Shown here in pieces: positions 7,595-15,408 of a DNA stretch of 16,491 nucleotides. Position 1 is the stretch's first letter; every line of letters begins with the position of its first letter. This DNA comes from Sphingomonas sp. 32-62-10 (GTDB taxonomy: Bacteria > Pseudomonadota > Alphaproteobacteria > Sphingomonadales > Sphingomonadaceae): NCBI GenBank assembly GCA_002280555.1, contig NCEE01000037.1:1-16491 (forward strand). The letters are read 5' to 3'. Below the pieces are notes generated by a model. It was not told the DNA's origin. It ran no database searches and worked only from the letters and a program-made list of their open reading frames with translations. A program made the position numbers and the translations under genes.

Positions 7595-8287
7595 GTGATC
7601 CTGATTGCCTGCGGGCTGATCCGAGAAGCAAACATCCTGCGCGGACTGGGCGTGATCGCGATCCCCGGCGGGGGCGATGCCAAGCGCCTGGAGGCGATCC
7701 TCGATGCGCAGGCGTCGACGGCGACGATGATCGTATCGGCGGGCATCGCCGGCGCGCTCGATCCGGGGTTGAAGGCGGGGGATGTCGTGATCGATCTTTC
7801 CCCGCATTCCCGCGAAGGCAGGAATCCAGAATCACAGGCTGGGTCTCCTGCGACTCTGGGCCCCCACGTTCGCGGGGGAATTTGGGATGGAAGCTTGAAA
7901 GCCGTCCTCCCCCACGCCAATTTCGGCTCCATAATCGGCCAAGATCGCATCGCCGCTACCGCCGCCGAAAAGGTGGCACTCCATGCCGCCACCGGCGCGC
8001 TCGCAGTCGACATGGAATCCCACATCGCCGCCCGCGTTGCGGCTCGGCACGGCCTACCCTTCCTGGCGATCCGCACCATTTCTGATAGCGCGCAAGACAC
8101 GCTACCGCCCGCCGCACTGGTTGGCATGAGCCCCGACGGATCGATGGCGCTCGGCAAGGTACTCACGTCGCTCGCGCGTCGGCCGGGTCAGCTGCCCGCG
8201 CTGATCAAAACCGGGCAAAATGCCGAGGCAGCGTTTCGCGCGCTACGCCAGGTATCGCAAGCAATCGCGACGTTGGAGCGCCTTTAA
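7595..8287 (+). CDS. hpnG: HpnG, adenosylhopane nucleosidase, with in-frame repeat insertion
   Basis: HpnG belongs to the MTA/SAH nucleosidase (PNP_UDP) superfamily and cleaves adenine from adenosylhopane, giving ribosylhopane. The 230-residue protein starts ILIACGLIREA, contains VSAGIAGALDPGL (about 49-61), the ribose-binding D139-M-E141-S and the probable catalytic D164 in TISDSA. The GTG at 7595 is preceded by a strong purine tract and begins the first beta strand. About residues 68-96 (SREGRNPES, then LGPHVRGG) replace a place where homologues, as I recall them, have only a short loop; this stretch is encoded by a degenerate palindromic repeat. The catalytic residues downstream remain in frame. 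The stop codon overlaps that of hpnH on the other strand, so the partner enzyme HpnH is convergent, not co-transcribed. Confidence 0.9.
   Translation: MILIACGLIREANILRGLGVIAIPGGGDAKRLEAILDAQASTATMIVSAGIAGALDPGLKAGDVVIDLSPHSREGRNPESQAGSPATLGPHVRGGIWDGSLKAVLPHANFGSIIGQDRIAATAAEKVALHAATGALAVDMESHIAARVAARHGLPFLAIRTISDSAQDTLPPAALVGMSPDGSMALGKVLTSLARRPGQLPALIKTGQNAEAAFRALRQVSQAIATLERL
7806..7881. repeat. Degenerate palindromic repeat (family A-like) inserted in frame in hpnG
   Basis: The left arm (7806-7830) starts ATTCCCGCGAAGGC and is matched, imperfectly and with a two-base gap, by the right arm (7855-7881), which ends GTTCGCGGGGGAAT. The left arm can form ATTCC/GGAAT (7806-7810 with 7821-7825) and the right arm CCCCC/GGGGG. 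The left arm resembles the element in hpnE (ATTCCCGCGAA core). Its lower symmetry suggests an older insertion. Confidence 0.8.
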
Positions 8288-9429
8288 GCCGCCCGCTGTA
8301 CCCGCTTATAGCCTTCCGGATCAGCGTTCTTGATCCGCTCCAGCTCGCGTTCGACATGCGTCGAGTGGACGTCCTCGGAAGGGCGCGCGTTCGACAGGTC
8401 GATATCGGGCGCCATCGGGCCTTCGGTGCGCACGCCCTTGCGGCTTACGCTAAACATCTTGAGCGGGTTGCGGATCGCGTCGGTCGCCGCTGTGCCCTCG
8501 AAGCCGCAGTGCACCATGCAGTTCGAGCATTTCTCGTACTTGCCGACGCCGTAATCGTCCCAGTTGGTGCCTTCCATCAGCTCAGCGAACGTGTCGACAT
8601 AGCCTTCGCCGACCAGATAACAGGGCTTCTGCCAGCCGAACACGGTGCGCAGCGGCATCGACCAGGGGGTGCATTCATAGGTCTGGTTGCCGGCCAGGAA
8701 ATCGAGGAACAGCGGAGAGTTGGTGAAGCTCCACTTGCGGCCGCCATCGCCGCGGCGAAACACGTCGCGGAAAAAATTCTTGGTGCGTTCGCGCGTCAGG
8801 AAATGCTCCTGATCGGCGGCGCGTTCATAGGAATAGCCGGGCGAGATCGTGATCTCGACGCCGCGCTTTTCCATTTCGTCGAAAAAGCTCGCAAGCCGCT
8901 CCGGGTCAGCGCCGTCGAACACGGTGCAGTTCACCTGGACACGGAAGCCCTTGGCCTTGGCCATCTCGATCGCTTCGATGGCGACTTCATAGGTGCCGTC
9001 CTGATCGACCGCGTGATCGTGCATCCCCTTGTCGCCATCGAGATGGATCGACCAGGTGAAGAAGGTCGACGGCTTGTAATCGTCGATCTTCTTTTTCAGC
9101 AGCAGTGCATTGGTGCAGAGGATCACGAACTTCTTCTTCGCGATATAGCCCTCGACGATCTTCGGCATGTCGCGGTGGAGCAACGGCTCGCCGCCGGCGA
9201 TCGACACGGCGGGGGCGCCGCATTCGTCGATCGCGTCCATGCACTGCTGCACGCTCAGCCGCTGGTTCAGGATCGCATCGGGATAATCGATCTTCCCGCA
9301 GCCCGGGCACGCCAAGTTGCAGCGCAGCAGCGGCTCGAGCATCAGCACGAGCGGGTATTTCTGGCCGCTCAGATGCTTCTTGACGGTATAGCCACCAATG
9401 CGCGCGAGCAGGTTGATCGGAAGGGTCAT
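8284..9429 (-). CDS. hpnH: HpnH, radical SAM adenosylhopane synthase
   Basis: HpnH is a B12-independent radical SAM enzyme that couples a 5'-deoxyadenosyl radical to diploptene, making adenosylhopane, the first extended (C35) hopanoid. In the 381-residue protein the iron-sulfur motif is C37-N-L-A-C41-P-G-C44, followed by SIAGGEPLLH (the SAM-binding GGE) near residue 76. A C-terminal cysteine group (KCSNCMVHCGFEG), seen in HpnH proteins, lies near residue 310. It starts at an ATG with AGGAA about seven bases upstream and follows ispH after only 11 bp, so the two are very likely one transcript. The 3' end overlaps hpnG head-on: the two TAA codons share bases, leaving no room for a terminator between them. 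Length and motifs are normal. Confidence 0.95.
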   Translation of the reverse strand: MTLPINLLARIGGYTVKKHLSGQKYPLVLMLEPLLRCNLACPGCGKIDYPDAILNQRLSVQQCMDAIDECGAPAVSIAGGEPLLHRDMPKIVEGYIAKKKFVILCTNALLLKKKIDDYKPSTFFTWSIHLDGDKGMHDHAVDQDGTYEVAIEAIEMAKAKGFRVQVNCTVFDGADPERLASFFDEMEKRGVEITISPGYSYERAADQEHFLTRERTKNFFRDVFRRGDGGRKWSFTNSPLFLDFLAGNQTYECTPWSMPLRTVFGWQKPCYLVGEGYVDTFAELMEGTNWDDYGVGKYEKCSNCMVHCGFEGTAATDAIRNPLKMFSVSRKGVRTEGPMAPDIDLSNARPSEDVHSTHVERELERIKNADPEGYKRVQRAA

Positions 9430-9440
9430 TGCGGTCGTTC

Positions 9441-10409
9441 CTATTCGGCCGGGATCTGCATCGATGCCTTTGCAGCGGGCGGGGTCACATTCCTTAACTC
9501 GGAAGGCAGGCTGAATTCCAGCGTTTCCTCAATCCCGTCGAGTTGCGAGACGGTGACGGGACCAATTTTGCGCAGCGCGGCGATCACGCTGTCTACCAAT
9601 TCATCGGGCGCGGAGGCACCGGCCGTAAGCCCGATCGTCTCGATGCCAACAAGCCAAGCCGGGTCGACAGCATCGCCATCAGCCACAAGATAGCTCGGCA
9701 AGCCCGAGTCGACACCGATTTCGCGCAGGCGGCTGGAGTTGGAACTGTATTCGGCCCCCACCACCAACAGCAGATCGACGACACGGCACAGATCGCGCAC
9801 CGCCGTTTGCCGGTTCTGCGTAGCGTAGCAAATGTCCGATACGTCGGGACCGACGATATCGCTGAACCGCTCGCTAAGCGCGGCGATGATCCCGCGGGTG
9901 TCGTCAACGCTCAGCGTGGTCTGGGTGATATAGGCGAGTGGCGCATCATCGGGCAGATCGAGTGCAGCAACATCGGCTTCGGTTGAGACGAGATAAACGG
10001 GCGCATCGACCTGGCCGATTGTGCCTTCCACCTCGGCATGGCCTTCATGGCCGATCAACACGATCGACCGCCCCTGCGTCGCGTAGCGACGGCCCTGAAT
10101 GTGCACCTTGGTGACGAGCGGGCACGTCGCATCGAGCACCGGCAGGCCACGCGCTGCTGCCTCGTTCTCGATTTCGCGTGAAACGCCGTGCGCGCTGAAA
10201 ACGGTGCGCGCACCGTCCGGCACTTCAGACAGTTCCTCAACGAAAACCGCCCCCTTCTGCCGCAACTTATTCACGACATGGCGGTTATGGACGATCTCGT
10301 GACGCACATAAACGGGCGCGCCATACAGATCGATGGCACGTTCGACAATTTCGATCGCGCGCACAACGCCCGCACAAAACCCACGCGGCTTGGCCAAGAT
10401 TACCTGCAA
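9441..10409 (-). CDS. ispH: IspH, 4-hydroxy-3-methylbut-2-enyl diphosphate reductase
   Basis: IspH (LytB) is the final MEP-pathway enzyme and makes IPP and DMAPP in the cytosol using a [4Fe-4S] cluster. The three cluster cysteines are C12 (RGFCAGV), C96 (DATCPLV) and C194 (ICYATQNRQ). The substrate-binding S-N-S-S motif follows near 224, and the usual EETLEFSLP is near the C-terminus. I chose a TTG at 10409, giving 322 residues: the family starts with (M)QVILAKPRGFCAG, exactly what follows this TTG, and AAAGGA (10417-10422, reverse strand) lies seven bases upstream. The frame is open to an ATG at 10481, but the 24 extra residues (rich in R and W) do not resemble IspH. It lies 11 bp before hpnH, linking precursor supply directly to hopanoid extension. 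A rare TTG start may keep translation low. Confidence 0.95.
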   Translation of the reverse strand: MQVILAKPRGFCAGVVRAIEIVERAIDLYGAPVYVRHEIVHNRHVVNKLRQKGAVFVEELSEVPDGARTVFSAHGVSREIENEAAARGLPVLDATCPLVTKVHIQGRRYATQGRSIVLIGHEGHAEVEGTIGQVDAPVYLVSTEADVAALDLPDDAPLAYITQTTLSVDDTRGIIAALSERFSDIVGPDVSDICYATQNRQTAVRDLCRVVDLLLVVGAEYSSNSSRLREIGVDSGLPSYLVADGDAVDPAWLVGIETIGLTAGASAPDELVDSVIAALRKIGPVTVSQLDGIEETLEFSLPSELRNVTPPAAKASMQIPAE

Positions 10410-10416
10410 GGAATAG

Positions 10417-10422
10417 TCCTTT
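10417..10422 (-). promoter_or_regulatory. Ribosome binding site deciding the ispH TTG start
   Basis: AAAGGA on the reverse strand stands seven bases before TTG 10409. No comparable site precedes the ATG at 10481. Together with the family N-terminus this decides the start. Confidence 0.7.
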
Positions 10423-10757
10423 CTGTCCCCCAAAAGCCTCCAGAACCAGACGCGCCCCGATCGTTCCCGATCGGTCGGCATCTGCGACCTTCCCCGCCGT
10501 TCCGCCTCTACTGCCCCGGAACAACCGAAACATATTAGCCGAGCAGCCTCATAATAAAAGGCCGAAAACCGGTGGCGGCGCTATTCTGTTGCATTGCAGC
10601 ACGTCAATATCGTCCCGCTGTGGCGCAGTCGACACAGGTTCGGCAATGTTGCTCCACGCCCGATCCACGCGATCCACCTAATCCGGCACGCGTTGGGGGT
10701 GGACGGGCACCGGATGGCGCTTTATCCGAACAACACAATCCGCTGGGAGTATCAGGG
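10423..10757. promoter_or_regulatory. Divergent intergenic region ispH / hpnM
   Basis: This region of about 340 bp holds no convincing gene. It must include the promoters for ispH-hpnH (minus) and hpnM-mlaA (plus). AT-richer bases lie at about 10530-10560: TAATAT on the reverse strand (within 10533-10540) could be a -10 for ispH, and CATAAT (about 10549-10554) a -10 for hpnM, but neither has a good -35. A small hairpin CCGATCG-TTCC-CGATCGG sits at 10457-10474 in the ispH leader. On the hpnM side, TCCACC (10673-10678) pairs with GGTGGA (10698-10703), and ATCCGG (10681-10686) with CCGGAT (10710-10715), an interleaved arrangement. The frame of hpnM is open back to 10572 but does not resemble protein. 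Confidence 0.5.
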
Positions 10758-11375
10758 ATGTCTGTGATGAACCATTTGCACCGTCTTGTCCTTCCGATTG
10801 CCGCCGCCGCGATGCTGGCAACGCCGGGTCTCGCCCAGGCGCCTGATGCCGCGCGCGCGCCAGTCCAAACGCTGTGCGACGGCCTCGTTGCCATCATGAA
10901 GGCGGGCAAGAAGGCGGGTGCCGCAGGCCGTGCCGCGCAGATCGCGCCGGTGGTGGACAAGAGTTTTGATCTGCCATTGCTTACTCGGCTGGCCGTTGGC
11001 GCCGAGTGGACCAAGGCGGCACCGGCTGATCGCACCGCCCTGATCGCGGCGATGCGCAAGCTGACGATCAACCAATATGCCGCCAATTTCGACAGTTGGT
11101 CTGGCCAGGCGTTCGTGATCGATCCGCAGGTGGAAACGCGCGGGACCGATCGGGTCGTGAAGACGAAGCTGACCCAGCCCAAGGGCGAAACCGTCAGCAT
11201 CGCTTATCGCCTGCGCCAGAGCGGGGGAGACTGGCGGATCATCGACGTATTCTACCAGAATTCGATCAGCCAGCTCGCCACGCGCCGCGCCGATTTCGAC
11301 GCGATCGTCCGCAAAGGCGGGGCAAAGGCACTGGTCGGCCATGTCAACGCATTGGCTGACAAGGCGAGCCGCTGA
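10758..11375 (+). CDS. hpnM: HpnM, periplasmic MlaC/Ttg2D-like hopanoid transport protein
   Basis: HpnM is a hopanoid-cluster member of the MlaC/Ttg2D (toluene tolerance) family, periplasmic proteins that shuttle lipids between the membranes. The 205-residue precursor has a Sec signal peptide (hydrophobic core about 11-22, AxA site near LAQA, residues 24-27). The mature part has the family's helical N-terminal region, then FDSWSGQAF, and the central sheet VETRGTDRVVKTKL...ISIAYRLRQSGGDWRIIDVFYQNSIS-type segment (seen here from about residue 132 to 175). The ATG at 10758 has GGGAG eight bases upstream; an ATG at 10767 is almost as good and would remove three residues. It is followed after 14 bp by the mlaA remnant, which fits a lipid-transport pair. 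The ligand is inferred from context. Confidence 0.85.
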   Translation: MSVMNHLHRLVLPIAAAAMLATPGLAQAPDAARAPVQTLCDGLVAIMKAGKKAGAAGRAAQIAPVVDKSFDLPLLTRLAVGAEWTKAAPADRTALIAAMRKLTINQYAANFDSWSGQAFVIDPQVETRGTDRVVKTKLTQPKGETVSIAYRLRQSGGDWRIIDVFYQNSISQLATRRADFDAIVRKGGAKALVGHVNALADKASR

Positions 11376-11389
11376 TCAAGCATCCGGCC

Positions 11390-12339
11390 TTGCGGGGGGC
11401 GCCGGGTGCGTTGATCCCCACCGCGCTGGCCGTCGCCGCGCTGCTCGCCACGGGCAGCGCCGAAGCGCGTGCGCCAGCCGTCGAACGGGCGCTGCTGGCG
11501 CCACCGGCAGTGATTGCCGCGACGTCGGACCAATCAACGGCACCTGAAGCTGCGACGCCAATCGCCGACGCAGGTAATGGCCGTACGAGCGGTCGCACCA
11601 AGGGTGACCCGCTTGAAGGATTCAACCGGGCGATGTTCGGCGCGCAGCAAACATTTGATCGCGCGATTTTCCGCCCCGTCGCGCGCGGCTACGCCACGAT
11701 CATTCCCAAATTCATCCGCACCGGGCTGCGCCATCTGCTGCGCCATATCCGCGAGCCGATCGTCTTCCTGAACGACGTGCTTCAGCTGAAGCCAAAGCGC
11801 GCGGCGCGCACGCTTGCCCGGTTTGCGATCCGGGGCCATATCTGTTTTTCCCGTTTGTCGGCCCCACGCAGCTGCGCGACATCTTTGGTGGTGCGGTTGA
11901 CGGCTTGATCTATCCCGTCGCGATTGGTCGCCCGTTCAACCGCACCGATTATCAGGTGGCAACGGCAGCGATTGGTGGACTCGATCTGCGCGCCGAATCG
12001 GATGCCGGGTTCAAGGCGCTGCTCGACGGTGCGGCCGATCCCTATGCCACGCTGCGTTCAGTGTATCAGCAGAACCGCGCGGCCGAAATTGCTGAAATGA
12101 ATGGCACGCCAGTCGCGCCGGGCGGGCTCGATGATCCGCTGATCGATCCTGAAGCCGATCCCGCAGCACCACCTGCCGAAGGGCCGGGACGACAAGCACC
12201 CGAAGACGCGCCGGGCTCAACCGCACCGCCACCCGAGCCAGCCGCCGATCCGGCGGTTCCGGCGTCGAGTGACGTTGTAGTCGGCAATGCTTGGACTCAC
12301 GCGACCTTGGGCGAGACTAAGCTGGTTTCGTTTTTCTAG
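11390..12339 (+). pseudogene. mlaA: mlaA (vacJ), outer-membrane lipid transport protein, broken by internal frame-changing deletion
   Basis: Two adjacent frames together encode an MlaA/VacJ protein with a piece missing. The first (from TTG 11390) gives a hydrophobic leader, then the family signature DPLEGFNRAMF and on to LQLKPKRAARTLARFAI, ending near 11830. From about 11830 the protein continues in another frame: DPGPYLFFPFVGPTQLRDIFGGAVDGLIYPVA, then to YATLRSVYQQNRA and a Pro/Ala-rich tail ending at 12339. Known MlaA proteins have about 36-40 residues between these parts (NT-x-GxGG...LGYYGVG), which are absent. The lost length must be 3n+1 bases, roughly 109. Read in the first frame the product ends at 11908 with unrelated residues. 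No lipobox cysteine is seen in the leader; the TTG start is uncertain. The 3' end overlaps hpnN by 23 bp. Loss of function is inferred. Confidence 0.85.
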
Positions 12340-14932
12340 CCGGTTTCGCCAGATCACGCGGTGGCCCGAGCAGCGCGGGTTCAAAGATCAGCGCGCACAC
12401 CAATGTCCAGGCAAGTGAGATGATCAGTATCTTGCCCATGCTCGCCGTGCCCGGATGTGCTGACAGCCACAGCGCGCCAAATGCACTGCCCGTCGCCAGC
12501 GCGCTGAACAACACCGCGCGTGCCAGGCTCGATTGCAACAGATCAGCCGCTCCATCGCGCCACGCCATCACGAAATAGATGTGGAAGGCCACGCCTACCC
12601 CGAACAGCAACGGGAAGGCGATGATGTTGGCGAAATTGATTGGCTGGCCGATAATGACGCAGCTGCCCAGCGTCAGGAATCCGGAAAGAACCACCGGCGC
12701 CAGGGTGAAGGCGACTTCTTTCACGTCGCGCAGCACCGCGAACAGCAACAGGCTGACCAGTACCAGGGCGAGGACACCTGCCTGGACGAACGCCCAGGCC
12801 ACCGTCTTGGCGGCTTCCTGAGTTGATACTGGCAGCCCTGTCGCGGTGGGGGCGATCTGGCGAACGGCATCGGTAAAGCGCGCGAGGACGCGATTATCGT
12901 TGCTGTCACCGGTGGGGAAGATCTGCACGCGCGCGCGGCCATCCTTCGCCAACCAGTCGCCTGCTATTTCCGGCGGCAAGGTATCGCGCGTAACTTCCTC
13001 CGCCTGGAGCACCGCGCGCGCCTGATTGAGCATCACGATGAGCGGCGGCACCAGCACATCATGTGCCGCTGCGCGAATCGCCGGATCGGCGGTCGCGATA
13101 TCGGCCAAGGTGGTCGCCAACGCGCGCGCATGATCGGCAGCCTCGCCCGACTGGCCCGCCGCCACCCGTTCAAGCTGGGCAGCGGTTGTACGCATCGCGT
13201 TGACCACTTCGGCATCGCTCGGCGCCGGGGCGGTATCGAAAGGGTTCAGCGTCAGATCGAGCAGCACCGATGCGTCCTGCAACAGGGCGATTTTTTCGGG
13301 CTGATCAGCGGGAATGAAACTGTCGATCGAAATCGCCTGCGCCACCTCGGGCAGTGCCGATGCCCGGTCAGCAATGCGGCGCGCGGCATCGGCATTATCC
13401 GCCAGCACATAAATGGTGTTGGGCGTGCGCAACGGATCGCGCATCAGATCGGTCAGCGATCGATAGGCCGGGCCATTCGGGTCACGTAGGTGCAGCGGGT
13501 TGAAATCGAACTGGACCAGCGGCAGCAGCGCGATGCTACCTATCATCGACAGGCCGAATGCCCAGAGCACGGTGCGGCGATGGGCATGGAGCCAGCGATC
13601 GACTGGCGCGGCCTCGGCAAAGCCGACCTCGGCCATCGGCTTGCCCGGTTTGAACAGCACCAGCAGCGCGGGCAGCAGCGTAATCGACAGCAGCAGCGCG
13701 ATCACCATCCCCAACCCGGCGATGATGCCGAGTTCCGAAATGCCGACATAATCGGTCGGCAGGAACGCGCCAAAGCCGAGGAAAATCGCCCCCGCCGCCA
13801 GCGCCAGCGGTGCGCCAAGTGCGACAGCGGCCCGCTCGAGCGCTTGCGGAATCGCTGCCCCCTCAAGTCGCTCGGCATTGAAACGAACGCTGATCTGAAT
13901 GCCGAAATCGACCCCCAACCCAACGAACAGGGGAATAAATGCAACCGAGATGAGGTTCAGCGTCCCCACCGCAGCCAGCCCGATCGCGGTCGTCATCACC
14001 AGCCCGGCCAGGATCGTGATCACGATCGCCGCGACGATCTTTCCGGAGCGCGTTGCGAGCCATAATGTCACCAGCATCGCCAGCGCCATCACCAGCCCGA
14101 CAAAGCCGATATTCTCCTCAAGCGTCGAGAATTCCTCATCCGCCAGCGGCACCTCGCCCGTGACCTGCACATTGACGCCGTGCTCCGCGTCAAGTTTCAG
14201 ATCAGCGGCGGCCGCCTTGATGGCGTTGACTGCCTTTTCGCCGGGTTTAAGCGCACCGAAATCGAGCCTGGGCTGCGCGAGCACGAGGCGACGCAGCGGC
14301 GGTTGCTGCCCGCCCCCATCGGCAAACAACGTCTGCCACGAAAAATACGCGGGCTGGCGCTGTGAGACCTTGCCGAGTGCATCATCGAGCGCACGGATCG
14401 GCCGGTCGAGATCATCGAGCTTCGTCGATCCCCGTTCGACCCCGGTCAGGATCGTCCCGAGCGCGCTCATAATGCCGCGCAGTGACGGATCAGCAGCGAG
14501 CGGCCCCAGCAAGGGCTGTGCGGCAATCAGCGATTTAGTGGTGCCCCGCACCTCATCGACGGTGCCGAACATGACGCCCTGGCGCGCCAGATAATCACCA
14601 CCATCGGGGCGACGGACGGTCTTGAAATGGTCGGTATCTGCAGCAAGCCGTTCGGCGAGCGCTGCGGCCCCCGCCTCGGCGAGTTCGGGGGTGCGTCCGT
14701 CGACGATCGCCAGCGTCGTATCGGTCAGTTGGGGGAAGGCCGTGTTGACGGCAGCCTCGTTGCGCCGCCAGTCCACATCAGCGGATATCAGCGCGCTTGT
14801 ATTCGTCGTCATCGCGAAATTGGTAACGGCAAAGCCGATCGCCAATATCGTCAACGCCAGCGACAGCAGCAGCAAAAGCCGGGGCCTGCGCGCGCTGAAT
14901 GCCACCAGGCCAAAGATCGGGCCTTGTCCCAT
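12317..14932 (-). CDS. hpnN: HpnN, RND-family hopanoid transporter
   Basis: HpnN is an MMPL/RND-type inner-membrane protein that in Rhodopseudomonas and Burkholderia moves hopanoids toward the outer membrane. The 871-residue sequence shows the twofold RND layout. The first membrane helix is at about 14-37, a large periplasmic loop runs to about 270, and helices 2-6 occupy about 273-430, including GLGVDFGIQISVRF (D342). Helix 7 is at about 448-470, the second periplasmic loop extends to about 710, and the last helices end near 855. The length is normal and the frame is intact. The ATG at 14932 follows the upstream DUF2141 gene by five bases, so it belongs to a dxs-DUF2141-hpnN transcript. The 3' end overlaps the mlaA remnant by 23 bp on the other strand. 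With hpnM it forms the transport half of this locus. Confidence 0.92.
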   Translation of the reverse strand: MGQGPIFGLVAFSARRPRLLLLLSLALTILAIGFAVTNFAMTTNTSALISADVDWRRNEAAVNTAFPQLTDTTLAIVDGRTPELAEAGAAALAERLAADTDHFKTVRRPDGGDYLARQGVMFGTVDEVRGTTKSLIAAQPLLGPLAADPSLRGIMSALGTILTGVERGSTKLDDLDRPIRALDDALGKVSQRQPAYFSWQTLFADGGGQQPPLRRLVLAQPRLDFGALKPGEKAVNAIKAAAADLKLDAEHGVNVQVTGEVPLADEEFSTLEENIGFVGLVMALAMLVTLWLATRSGKIVAAIVITILAGLVMTTAIGLAAVGTLNLISVAFIPLFVGLGVDFGIQISVRFNAERLEGAAIPQALERAAVALGAPLALAAGAIFLGFGAFLPTDYVGISELGIIAGLGMVIALLLSITLLPALLVLFKPGKPMAEVGFAEAAPVDRWLHAHRRTVLWAFGLSMIGSIALLPLVQFDFNPLHLRDPNGPAYRSLTDLMRDPLRTPNTIYVLADNADAARRIADRASALPEVAQAISIDSFIPADQPEKIALLQDASVLLDLTLNPFDTAPAPSDAEVVNAMRTTAAQLERVAAGQSGEAADHARALATTLADIATADPAIRAAAHDVLVPPLIVMLNQARAVLQAEEVTRDTLPPEIAGDWLAKDGRARVQIFPTGDSNDNRVLARFTDAVRQIAPTATGLPVSTQEAAKTVAWAFVQAGVLALVLVSLLLFAVLRDVKEVAFTLAPVVLSGFLTLGSCVIIGQPINFANIIAFPLLFGVGVAFHIYFVMAWRDGAADLLQSSLARAVLFSALATGSAFGALWLSAHPGTASMGKILIISLAWTLVCALIFEPALLGPPRDLAKPARKTKPA

Positions 14933-14937
14933 CGGCT

Positions 14938-15408
14938 TTAGTTGCGGGCCCCGCTACCCGAGAAATAACGCATTTTCAGGGTGATGGCCTTGTCACCAGC
15001 CAATTGGAACATGGCATCTTTCCATTTCGGCGGCCCGAACCGGATCGGCGCGTCGTTCGAGAAGCCTACACCCTCCTTGGGAATGCCGAACAGAGCGCGA
15101 TCGACCTTGCCGTTGTTGTTCTCATCATGCGTCACCTGCGCGGCATAAGCACCGGGAGCCAGATCGGCGAAGGTCACGACAGTCTTGCCCGCCACCGCCA
15201 GCACGTTCGTGCGAACCGGGCAGGTTTTCAGAAACTCGGCCTGACGGCAGATATCGACATGCACCACGCCCTTGGCGTTGCGCACACCGGTCACCTCGAT
15301 CTGCAGCGTGACTGAGCCCGGTAATTCAGGGCGCGCAGCCGCTCCCGCCGTTGGACCGACACAGCCCATAGTTACACCAACAATCGCCAGCCATTTCAGG
15401 CAATTCAC
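14938..15408 (-). CDS. DUF2141 secreted protein of unknown function
   Basis: This 156-residue protein has an N-terminal signal peptide (hydrophobic core about 6-18, cleavage likely near AGAAA, residues 21-25), so it should be periplasmic or outer-membrane associated. The rest matches DUF2141: SVTLQIEVTGVRNAKGVVHVDIC, a GAYAAQVTHDENNNGK turn (about 90-105, resembling an acidic calcium-type loop) and a G-I-P-K-E-G-V-G-F-S-N segment near 110. The GTG start overlaps the dxs stop (GTGA), and hpnN begins five bases after its stop, so it is tightly coupled between a precursor enzyme and the hopanoid transporter. No function is established for the family that I can name. A Cys at position 15 in a leader (GVTMGC) might suggest a lipobox, but the surrounding residues fit poorly. 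Confidence 0.85.
   Translation of the reverse strand: MNCLKWLAIVGVTMGCVGPTAGAAARPELPGSVTLQIEVTGVRNAKGVVHVDICRQAEFLKTCPVRTNVLAVAGKTVVTFADLAPGAYAAQVTHDENNNGKVDRALFGIPKEGVGFSNDAPIRFGPPKWKDAMFQLAGDKAITLKMRYFSGSGARN

Noticed and set aside
4296..7881. CRISPR array
   Set aside because: The repeats are inverted pairs of different families, not regularly spaced direct repeats, and no cas gene is present.
8356..9693. Long open frame of 445 codons on the plus strand opposite hpnH
   Set aside because: It is entirely antisense to hpnH and the end of ispH, whose family motifs are clear; such frames are common opposite GC-rich genes.
10572..10757. Upstream extension of hpnM by 62 codons
   Set aside because: The extension puts the clear signal peptide in the middle of the protein and has no recognisable domain.
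11820..11910. Programmed ribosomal frameshift in mlaA
   Set aside because: A frameshift would not explain absence of about 36 conserved residues, and I see no slippery heptamer at the junction.
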